A DNA stretch of 5,806 nucleotides. Source: Nitrososphaeraceae archaeon (lineage in GTDB: Archaea > Thermoproteota > Nitrososphaeria > Nitrososphaerales > Nitrososphaeraceae). Each line of letters opens with the position of its first letter. Within the stretch, counting starts at the first letter, position 1. Below, in pieces: positions 1 through 4,547 of this stretch. Under the pieces are notes generated by a model. It was not told the origin of the DNA, searched no databases, and saw nothing but the letters and a program-made list of their open reading frames with translations. Both the position numbers and the translations under genes were made by a program. Location of the stretch: positions 1 to 5,806 of the forward strand of contig JAJNBK010000265.1 in the NCBI GenBank assembly GCA_021155845.1, in the 5' to 3' direction.

Positions 1-794
1 TCATCATAGAGCTTTTTCTCCTCAAATGTTAGTTTAACCTTTATTGGTATTACTATTGGTTTTGCAAGCCTTCCATCTTCTACAGCCTCTCTTATCATAT
101 ATTTTTTGACTGGTGGGAGTAAAGAGACAACTGTGTTGTAGTTAGGATGTTGTTCATCTATTGTTGCAGTTAATCCCAATAATGCTTTTTTATTAGCAGA
201 ATTATCTTCTTCTCGTAGAAGATCAAATATATTTCTTAAAGTTATTGCTGAATCGGTCAGTAGATGCATTTCATCAAATATTATCATATCAGAATTATGA
301 ATTAATCCTAAATTGTTAATTATACTCTGATAAGTGCTTATTGTTATTTCTCTTATTTCTTTACGTTCTCCAAAATATACTCCTATGGATTCTTTAGGTA
401 TGTGATAAGACAGTAACCTTTTGAAATTCTGCTCCAGTAACCTTTTGAAATTCTGCTCGACTAGAACAATTCGTGGAACCAAAAAGAGTAAAGATGGTAT
501 AATGTTATTGTAATGACAAGTGGAATCATTATTATTATTAAGACTACTGTTACGGCTTACATTGCTATGATGTAGCTTTTCTTCTGCTCTCCTTCTTGCA
601 CATTCAAATGCTATCTCTGTCTTTCCTGTTCCAGTGCTGTATATTATTGATCCTCTGCATTTATTAGAAACCCATGCCTCAATTGCTTCAGATTGATCCT
701 TTGTAAGCTTGAAAGGAAATTTTAGATTTAAAATACATGGTATCGATCTACTTGATGATTCTGCCAGCGGTCTTTCTTTTGTGTTTTCTAGCAT
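1..794 (-). CDS. XPB/Ssl2-like superfamily 2 DNA helicase, N-terminal 264 residues (cut by left window edge)
   Basis: Translating the minus strand from the ATG at 794 gives 264 open codons up to the edge. Seen: a Walker A/motif I STGTGKTE at residues 53-60, motif Ia-like VPRIVLVEQ at 106-114, a FGERKEI segment leading to ISTYQS at 152-157, a DExH box IIFDEMH at 171-177, and motif III GLTAT at 207-211. The later stretch, with 'LAKPIVIPIKV' then a 'LTFEEKKLYD' end, matches the start of the linker to helicase domain 2 in XPB/Rad25-type and type III restriction-like helicases. The missing C-terminus would hold motifs IV-VI. Only about 50 residues precede Walker A, so the N-terminal damage-recognition domain of canonical archaeal XPB appears absent. 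Residues 75-97 form an Asn/Ser/His-rich low-complexity insert between motifs I and Ia. Residues 114-128 contain a repeated QNFKRLL caused by a 24-bp duplication. A TTG at 824 is an alternative start. Likely role: ATP-driven DNA unwinding or translocation in repair or transcription; the exact family is inferred. Confidence 0.88.
   Translation of the reverse strand, partial: MLENTKERPLAESSSRSIPCILNLKFPFKLTKDQSEAIEAWVSNKCRGSIIYSTGTGKTEIAFECARRRAEEKLHHSNVSRNSSLNNNNDSTCHYNNIIPSLLFLVPRIVLVEQNFKRLLEQNFKRLLSYHIPKESIGVYFGERKEIREITISTYQSIINNLGLIHNSDMIIFDEMHLLTDSAITLRNIFDLLREEDNSANKKALLGLTATIDEQHPNYNTVVSLLPPVKKYMIREAVEDGRLAKPIVIPIKVKLTFEEKKLYD
411..458. repeat. Exact tandem duplication, 2 x 24 bp, inside the helicase gene
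   Basis: Bases 411-434 are repeated without any mismatch at 435-458, and identity stops exactly at both ends. Twenty-four bp is a multiple of three, so the frame is kept and the protein gains eight residues (QNFKRLLE repeated) directly after motif Ia. Perfect identity at the DNA level implies a recent event or an assembly artefact. Confidence 0.95.
528..540. repeat. (ATT)n trinucleotide run in the helicase gene
   Basis: A short ATT microsatellite. Read on the minus strand it encodes four consecutive Asn residues in the low-complexity insert between helicase motifs I and Ia. It suggests that the insert grew by slippage and is a surface loop, which is inference. Confidence 0.8.
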
Positions 795-846
795 GATATT
801 ATTACCCGCATTATAGTCTATCAACTAAAGTGACAATCAAATAAGT

Positions 847-1068
847 CTATTGCATAGGAACTATTAACGTGATATTATTATGGTGATTATTTGCAGTATT
901 TTTAATATCATATTTTTTCTCCCTTGAATCATATTCAAAGACTATCATCTCACTTGGATCAAGGTCAATGACTTTATAACTCTCCTCTTCAGTCCTATTT
1001 GAAAGCATATTTTTATTTTTAAATAAAATATTATGGTAAACTTGTTTATTTTGTAATGTATTAACCAT
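847..1068 (-). CDS. Hypothetical small protein, 73 aa
   Basis: An open frame of 73 codons from ATG at 1068 to TAG at 847. I do not recognise the family. The protein is polar and charged, with a central acidic/hydrophobic segment KVIDLDPSEMIVFEYDSREK around residues 32-51 that looks like two beta strands. The C-terminus is Asn/His-rich (ANNHHNNI, about residues 59-66). There is no signal peptide, membrane span or Cys motif. It lies 52 bp upstream of the helicase on the same strand, so the two may be co-transcribed. A TATA box (TTTATAAATA) about 30 nt before the ATG predicts a start of transcription within a few bases of the ATG, so the mRNA is probably nearly leaderless. The promoter fit is the main reason to believe in this gene; the function is unknown. 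Confidence 0.6.
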   Translation of the reverse strand: MVNTLQNKQVYHNILFKNKNMLSNRTEEESYKVIDLDPSEMIVFEYDSREKKYDIKNTANNHHNNITLIVPMQ

Positions 1069-1093
1069 GTCATCCTTTGCTATTTAATTCTGC

Positions 1094-1103
1094 TATTTAT
1101 AAA
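1094..1103 (-). promoter_or_regulatory. Archaeal TATA box for the 73-aa gene
   Basis: On the minus strand the sequence is TTTATAAATA, centred about 30 nt before the ATG at 1068. With the usual archaeal spacing of 26-27 nt, transcription would begin near 1072, giving a leader of only a few bases. A G-rich stretch lies immediately upstream of it. Confidence 0.55.
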
Positions 1104-1201
1104 AAAGGGCTCTTTAGGGAGGGGGTCGGAAATTAAAAGAAGGGATTTAAGCGTCCAATTCAAGAATACTTCTTTTTGTTGTCTTTAGCAATTAGATAGT
1201 A

Positions 1202-1211
1202 TTTATAAAAA
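1202..1211 (+). promoter_or_regulatory. Archaeal TATA box upstream of the 31-codon TTG gene
   Basis: TTTATAAAAA on the plus strand matches the archaeal TATA consensus. It predicts a transcription start near 1233 and a leader of about 24 nt that contains the GAGG ribosome-binding site at 1246-1249. A second AT-rich box (TTTTATAATATTA, near 1215-1227) could be used instead. Confidence 0.5.
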
Positions 1212-1256
1212 GAATTTTATAATATTATGCCTTGCTAATTATATAGAGGATTAAAG

Positions 1257-1352
1257 TTGGTAGAGCAACAAAAAACAGACATAACAGAAGAATCAACAAC
1301 TTCTGCGGTAACAAAGGTAGAGATCAAGAAAATGCAGCCGGAGCAGAAATAG
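1257..1352 (+). CDS. Possible 31-aa protein with TTG start (or head of a decayed gene)
   Basis: TTG at 1257 opens a 31-codon frame to TAG at 1350-1352. Support: SD-like GAGG at 1246-1249, seven bases before the TTG, and a good TATA box at 1202-1211. No ATG is available except an internal one at codon 26. The product is hydrophilic and rich in Glu, Gln, Thr and Lys (begins VEQQKTDITEES after the initiator, ends KKMQPEQK), with no membrane span or Cys. This looks like a disordered N-terminal tail. The same frame stays open for 18 more codons after the TAG and for 31 more after a TGA at 1407-1409, ending at 1505. An alternative reading is therefore the remains of a longer gene with two nonsense mutations. 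No family recognised. Confidence 0.4.
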   Translation: MVEQQKTDITEESTTSAVTKVEIKKMQPEQK

Positions 1353-2102
1353 AAGATCGCAACAAATAGAAATAAAAATAGACAATGTCAATTAAGATTG
1401 TATAAATGAGTGGATGATCTTAAACAGCGAGGAGGTTATCTGCCATTCTACGATCATACAATAGGTAATATAACATTCCAATATGGACATAGATTTTTGT
1501 CTTGATGCGTTTGTAGCAGAGGTTTGTCATAATCTACTATAAGATTATATTGACCAGCCATATAGACAAATCCATTTTTACATTCTTGAACACCTAGTAA
1601 AATATACAACTTCAATTTTCACACATTTTTCCACATATGTAGTAGAAGGTTAAAAGCTGATATACCTAAGTTTATCGATATACAGGACTTTATAGCTTTT
1701 GATATAGTATGAATATGAATGATCAGGTTAGACCCAGCTTTCGACTAGGTACTACAAAAATATTTCAGAAAACGATTTGGTTTACCTACTGTCAACTGGA
1801 TGAATACTAGCAAAAAAAGTCTCTATTATATTTTGTCTTTAGACAGACAGGGTGTAAGCTTATCGATTTTCTAATGATAAATTTATGGCAATGATGACTA
1901 ACCTTTCATAAAACCAATAGTAACTTTGAGCGACTGCAATTATTCGACTAATCACATTTCTGCCATTCAGATATCATATCTATAAATAATGATTCAGTCG
2001 AATCATAACAGAATTTTTTATTTATAATATATTAGTTTGATTTTCATTCACTAAACAACCTAAAAAATTAATAGTTTGGCTTAAAATGTATGTAAGTCTA
2101 CT
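1353..2102. other. Gene-poor 750-bp stretch, probably decayed DNA
   Basis: No open frame here has both a credible start and a length beyond chance for this base composition. Short open runs were read. On the plus strand there is GTG 1410 to TGA 1505 (31 aa, contains GGYLPFYDHTIG), an MDIDFCLDAF frame from about 1483 interrupted by TAA after 19 codons and then open for 36 more, and ATG 1715 to TAG 1810 (31 aa). On the minus strand around 1740-1970 an interrupted frame contains AVAQSYYWFYERLV and FFASIHPVDSR. None matches a family I know and stops occur at about the random rate. The stretch also holds an inverted repeat (1942-2003) and an AT-rich promoter-like segment at 2019-2036. Confidence 0.6.
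1942..2003. repeat. Inverted repeat, 12/13-bp arms with a 37-bp spacer
   Basis: The left arm ATTCGACTAATC (1942-1953) is the reverse complement of the right arm GATTCAGTCGAAT (1991-2003) apart from one extra C in the right arm. The right arm is itself a small hairpin (GATTC, loop AGTC, GAATC). It could be a folded transcript, a regulator site or a remnant of a small element. The spacer is too short for a coding insertion element. Confidence 0.45.
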
Positions 2103-2109
2103 ATGACTA

Positions 2110-2256
2110 TTGAATTTAATTACACAAACAACACAGATCTGCCTACATCAGTGTAAAAAATGTGGAGTAGTATATGATTGCAGAGAGGGGATGAACTGTA
2201 CAATGTCGTTCCAGTATGGTAAGTGTTCCTTGTGTAATGGTAAAGAAGACAGATAA
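2110..2256 (+). CDS. Small zinc-ribbon-like Cys-rich protein, 48 aa (TTG start, or 5' frameshifted)
   Basis: From TTG at 2110 the frame runs 48 codons to TAA at 2254-2256. Seen: Cys at residues 11, 15, 18, 24, 30, 39 and 42. CKKC at 15-18 and CSLC at 39-42 form the two CxxC knuckles expected of a zinc ribbon, and CREGMNC lies between them. Likely a metal-binding small protein that contacts nucleic acid or another protein; that role is inference. The start is uncertain. An ATG at 2103 in another frame reads MTIEFNYTNNTDLPTS and reaches a stop exactly where the CKKC segment begins. A one-base insertion or two-base deletion near 2147-2151 could therefore have split a gene that began at 2103. No SD is visible before either start. 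A TATA-like box (TTTATAATAT, about 2020-2030) lies upstream, and a second box (GCTTAAAATG, about 2080-2089) would give a leaderless TTG. A hairpin plus T-run follows the stop. Confidence 0.5.
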   Translation: MNLITQTTQICLHQCKKCGVVYDCREGMNCTMSFQYGKCSLCNGKEDR

Positions 2257-2303
2257 CTTCGAAGAATGGTAGTACTGTGTCTGATTCTTTATTAATTAAA
2301 ATC

Positions 2304-2322
2304 GCTAATAAAATAGCTTTTT
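2304..2322 (+). terminator. Putative terminator: small hairpin plus T-run
   Basis: GCTA at 2304-2307 pairs with TAGC at 2314-2317 around a six-base AT loop and is followed directly by five T, about 50 bp after the stop of the zinc-ribbon gene. A second hairpin (TTTGATT, loop TATT, AATCAAA; 2320-2337) overlaps the T-run. Archaeal termination depends mainly on T-runs, so this is a reasonable end point, but the first stem is only four pairs. Confidence 0.4.
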
Positions 2323-2383
2323 GATTTATTAATCAAACTAGAAAATGTCAATAAAATGCTCTATTCTTCGCTATGTGTGATAG

Positions 2384-2401
2384 TACTTGTTATAACAAGT
2401 A
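2384..2401. repeat. Perfect 18-bp palindrome
   Basis: TACTTGTTATAACAAGTA reads the same on both strands. Beyond it, ATAG on the left and CTAT on the right resume the symmetry after a short asymmetric insert. It lies in a gap with no gene on either side within 75 bp. A dimeric regulator site or a cruciform-forming element are both possible; no downstream promoter was identified that it would obviously control. Confidence 0.85.
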
Positions 2402-2480
2402 TAAACTATTAATAGAAAAAGAAAGTTATTTACAATATTTTGACTGAGCCCACCATTTTATACTACATAAATCGGGAGCA

Positions 2481-2582
2481 TTACTTAATTTGCCTGTAAC
2501 TAGTAAAATTTGCAATATCCATGAGCTTCTTTTCATCATAACGTCTTACTCCTGCTCCTAAAGTATGATGATATATACTCAC
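2481..2582 (-). CDS. Possible 33-aa ORF with GTG start (or gene fragment)
   Basis: On the minus strand GTG at 2582 opens 33 codons to TAA at 2481-2483. The product contains TLGAGVRRYDEKKLMDIANF over residues 7-26, which reads like a folded alpha/beta protein segment rather than random sequence. The frame stays open for nine more codons upstream, to a TAG, but without a conventional start codon there. No SD is seen. The gene would lie about 50 bp downstream of the acidic mini-protein on the same strand and could share its transcript, or it could be a remnant of a longer decayed gene. No family recognised. Confidence 0.3.
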   Translation of the reverse strand: MSIYHHTLGAGVRRYDEKKLMDIANFTSYRQIK

Positions 2583-2634
2583 ACATAGATATGCATTGAT
2601 CCAATTTGTCTATTTCTTTCTCTCAAAAATAATA

Positions 2635-2724
2635 TTAATTTGCAGGTGGCTTTTCTTCTTCTACTTCTTCTTCTATTTCCGATTCCTGCAATTCTTCCTC
2701 TTCTTCTTTTGGATGACTACTCAT
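2635..2724 (-). CDS. Highly acidic 29-aa mini-protein
   Basis: ATG at 2724 to TAA at 2635-2637, read on the minus strand. The product starts MSSHPKEEEEELQESE and ends EEEKPPAN. Fourteen of 29 residues are Glu and only two are Lys, with no Arg or Cys. It is probably disordered or a single helix; acidic tails of this type bind basic proteins or metal ions, which is inference. The opposite strand gives only Ser-rich text without a start. A TATA-type box (ATTTAAAGT, 2751-2759) sits about 31 nt before the ATG and predicts a leader of roughly five bases. The gene is divergent from the surface protein at 2926, with about 200 bp between the two starts. The GAA-type codon repetition means a chance ORF in a purine-rich tract cannot be excluded, but promoter, ATG and stop all fit. 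Confidence 0.5.
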   Translation of the reverse strand: MSSHPKEEEEELQESEIEEEVEEEKPPAN

Positions 2725-2750
2725 TATCAGTTATAGGAAAGAGTGGGACA

Positions 2751-2759
2751 ACTTTAAAT
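2751..2759 (-). promoter_or_regulatory. TATA-type box for the acidic mini-protein
   Basis: On the minus strand the sequence is ATTTAAAGT, centred about 31 nt before the ATG at 2724, giving a predicted transcription start near 2729. Confidence 0.4.
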
Positions 2760-2872
2760 GAGTTCCGATAAATAAAATCAAGCTTTAGGTTAGATTACGG
2801 AATTAACCAATTGCTCGACAGCCACAAAATATAGATCACATCATTTGTAAAGATTGAAGTAAATCATAGCGC

Positions 2873-2886
2873 ATATATATATATAT
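2873..2886. repeat. (AT)7 dinucleotide run
   Basis: Seven uninterrupted AT units lie just upstream of the surface-protein promoter. The run melts easily and is prone to slippage. A change in its length would alter spacing upstream of the TATA-type box at 2895. Confidence 0.85.
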
Positions 2887-2894
2887 TCAATAAC

Positions 2895-2903
2895 TTTAAA
2901 ATT
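2895..2903 (+). promoter_or_regulatory. TATA-type box for the surface-protein gene
   Basis: TTTAAAATT is centred 27 nt before the ATG at 2926, so transcription should begin at or next to the start codon (leaderless mRNA). This also favours ATG 2926 over the TTG at 2923. Confidence 0.45.
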
Positions 2904-2925
2904 ATCTCAATTATCAAATTCCTTG

Positions 2926-3518
2926 ATGACTATTGTATTCTTATCTATGCTTTTCTTCACCTTGATGTTCTTAATAATTTTATTAGATTCTCATTATTCC
3001 TATTATAATAATAGCAGTGACTATATTGCTTATGGGCATTTAACTGGCAGTATTACCAGTGGAAGTAATAGTAGTAGTAACAAAATCCAAGAATGGGTAC
3101 ATCAAAGGGATGGTATTAAAATTCAATTTACGTATAAACCAGATAGGCCTATAGTTGATACTTTTACAGAGCTAAAATTCAGCGTACTGAATCTAACCAG
3201 TTTAAGTTTGAAAATATCACTGTTGCTGATGGTGACTTCTCTGTAAAATACCTGTTCCCAGATGATGGCACACATCAAGTTGTTACTAGAATAGACACGA
3301 AGGATTCGATTAATCTGCTATCATCATTTAATGTATTTGTTCCACATCAACAACCTCCTACTCTATTGAATCCTTTTCCTTCTTCCTCCCCATCATCATC
3401 AGCATCATCATCAGAAAATAATGATAACAATAATCAAAAGATAATAGCTACTGCTTTAGTAATAGGCCTTTTTAGTGGAATAGCAGTAGTAACTATAGTA
3501 TTAGTAAGAAAGAAGTAA
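2926..3518 (+). pseudogene. Membrane-anchored surface protein broken by internal deletion and frame change
   Basis: Two halves of one protein lie in different frames. The first (ATG 2926 to about 3197) has a hydrophobic signal/anchor at residues 3-20, then a Tyr/Asn/Ser-rich segment and a domain start IQEWVHQRDGIKIQF...DRPIVDTF through LKFSVLNL near residue 90. The second (about 3198 to TAA 3516-3518, 106 codons) begins QFKFENITVADGDFSV. It contains FPDDGTHQVV and SFNVFVPHQQPP, then a Pro/Ser/Asn-rich linker, a C-terminal membrane helix (IIATALVIGLFSGIAVV) and a basic RKK end. The layout is a single beta-sandwich-like extracellular domain on a stalk with a C-terminal anchor. Without the join, the first frame runs into a stop at 3244-3246. 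Strands expected between LKFSVLNL and FKFENIT seem to be missing, so an out-of-frame internal deletion is more likely than a one-base error. The family name is not known to me. Upstream are a (AT)7 run and a TATA-type box consistent with a leaderless start. Confidence 0.7.
3400..3415. repeat. TCA-rich trinucleotide tract coding the Ser linker
   Basis: Repeated TCA units with one GCA encode the Ser-rich stalk before the C-terminal membrane helix of the surface protein. Such tracts change length by slippage, which is usually tolerated in disordered stalks. Confidence 0.6.
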
Positions 3519-3797
3519 AAGAAGATTCAATCTGTCAGTACTGAGCAGAACCAAAAAAAAGAATTTCATATATACAACTGAGATTTAACTTCAATTGATA
3601 AAAGACTACCATACCAACATAATTTGAAAGAACCCTGTTACGGGTCTCAGTATTATATTCCCAAAACAGTCTCACGAATATAGTAGTAGCCTTGATGGAT
3701 TGCAATAATATGATAAAAGTAATTAAATGTAATTAGTATACATCTAAGAAAGAATTTGGTAACTCTCAATCCAGCCAGCAGCAATGGGTTGTCCTAT

Positions 3798-3820
3798 TGT
3801 AAAAATAAAAAAATTTTACA
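3798..3820. repeat. Inverted repeat TGTAAAA / TTTTACA
   Basis: Seven-base arms (3798-3804 and 3814-3820) flank a nine-base A-rich loop. On the minus strand the loop gives a run of seven T within the hairpin, so it could act as a terminator for minus-strand transcripts. Position relative to a gene is unclear. Confidence 0.5.
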
Positions 3821-4013
3821 GAATTGTCATAGTTTCTATCATAAAGCACAATAAATGAAAAAAATAATTTATTGGTTACTAAAAGGGTCATAGCCAGAAG
3901 GACTGATACTACTTTAGATAAATTGGCGATTTTGTTCTTATAAATTAATTTTTAGTTGTTAGAATTTTATTCAGACTAGTTCTAGGTAAGAAGAGACAAT
4001 CTGTATTTTACAC

Positions 4014-4041
4014 GAAATATTTATTTTAATCCCAATATTTC
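4014..4041. repeat. Inverted repeat GAAATATT / AATATTTC followed by T-rich tract
   Basis: Perfect eight-base arms (4014-4021 and 4034-4041) enclose a 12-base spacer. On the plus strand a pyrimidine/T-rich tract (about 4042-4057) follows, giving a terminator-like arrangement with no recognised upstream gene. The arms contain only A-T pairs apart from one G-C, so the hairpin would be weak. Confidence 0.45.
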
Positions 4042-4423
4042 TCTATCTTTTTATTTGTCCAAATTCTCCTATAAATGCATAAAATTTTTTAGTTAATCCT
4101 AGGTTTCTGAGAATTGGTGTTCCAAAATATGACTAAAAATTATACTGTAGAATTAGCAAGGGAGATTTTATCACATATGAAGAAGAAAGTTTGAGAAGAC
4201 CTAGAGTATGTAACGTTATAATAGTCTGGCTCTACTAGCAGTAGATGCAATTTAAATGATTACAAGTAGGCTAAAGTATAAGCTTTTACGGTCATTAATA
4301 CAAACAAAATAATTTCTGTTATATAGGTTTATTATTTTATAATTTTTCATTGATACTATGATAGTTAGAATTCAAAGAGTATCAATTGAAACTTGAATGG
4401 CCTTTTATATAATAAAATCTATC

Positions 4424-4522
4424 CTAAAGCTTTCTTAACAAACTGTTATTGCACATACAACAATCCTGAATTTCCTTTTTTATCTGGTAACATTCTCTCA
4501 AACGAAAGCACGAACAATCCAT
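4424..4522 (-). CDS. Six-cysteine 32-aa mini-protein downstream of the DNA methyltransferase
   Basis: ATG at 4522 to TAG at 4424-4426 on the minus strand. Cys occupy residues 3, 5, 11, 21, 22 and 24: CxC near the N-terminus, a single C after five residues, then CCxC after a helix-like RLRECYQIKKEIQD stretch. The even Cys number, their grouping at both ends of a charged amphipathic segment and the absence of a signal peptide suggest a cytoplasmic metal-binding module, possibly a truncated zinc finger; this is inference. It begins 25 bp after the methyltransferase stop on the same strand, so it could be the second gene of that transcript. An AT-rich box (TAATTAATAT, 4541-4550) overlapping the methyltransferase stop could instead give it its own nearly leaderless transcript. 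No SD. I do not recognise the family. Confidence 0.45.
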   Translation of the reverse strand: MDCSCFRLRECYQIKKEIQDCCMCNNSLLRKL

Positions 4523-4547
4523 GAATTCAAGGCATTCAAAATATTAA

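Larger units (their letters stand above)
3519..4423. other. Gene-poor 900-bp stretch with several inverted repeats
   Basis: No convincing gene. Open runs inspected: plus strand ATG 4129 to TGA 4194 (21 aa, MTKNYTVELAREIL...), in frame with eight more codons after the TGA; minus strand ATG 4350 to TAA 4252 (32 aa, no promoter or SD); a minus-strand frame over about 4050-4140 containing GTPILRNLGLTKKFYAFIGE but lacking a start codon; and a minus-strand frame over about 3650-3790 lacking a convincing start. All are within chance length for this AT content. Structure that can be seen: palindrome TCAGTACTGA (3535-3544) just after the surface-protein stop, a small ACCC/GGGT hairpin near 3631-3644, and inverted repeats at 3798-3820 and 4014-4041 listed separately. 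Confidence 0.6.

Noticed and set aside
1107..1129. G-rich run (GGG, GGG, GGGGG, GG) that could suggest a G-quadruplex upstream of the 73-aa gene promoter
   Set aside because: Only three runs of three or more G and a final GG, so it does not meet the usual four-run pattern; it may only be a local composition quirk.
1740..1985. Minus-strand frame with AVAQSYYWFYERLV and FFASIHPVDSR separated by TAA/TAG stops, as a decayed transposase or stop-codon reassignment
   Set aside because: The number of stops is about that expected at random for this AT content, and no catalytic motif or terminal repeats support a transposase.
3518..3592. Open frame continuing about 19 codons after the surface-protein stop, as a readthrough extension
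   Set aside because: The membrane helix followed by RKK is a normal C-terminal end, and a run of this length past a stop is not unusual.
3631..3644. ACCC/GGGT hairpin as part of a tRNA or riboswitch
   Set aside because: Only four base pairs with no T-arm sequence, acceptor stem or neighbouring paired arms; no RNA gene can be built around it.
4050..4140. Minus-strand open stretch containing GTPILRNLGLTKKFYAFIGE
   Set aside because: It looks protein-like but has no start codon, is bounded by stops about 29 codons apart and matches no family I can name.
4129..4194. Plus-strand 21-codon ORF MTKNYTVELAREIL..., continuing eight codons after its TGA
   Set aside because: Too short to judge, no well-placed promoter, and a competing open frame on the other strand; not enough to call a gene or a pseudogene.
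4252..4350. Minus-strand 32-codon ORF beginning MKNYKIINLYNRNYF
   Set aside because: No TATA box or SD at a useful distance, low-complexity AT-driven composition, and a length expected by chance in this base composition.
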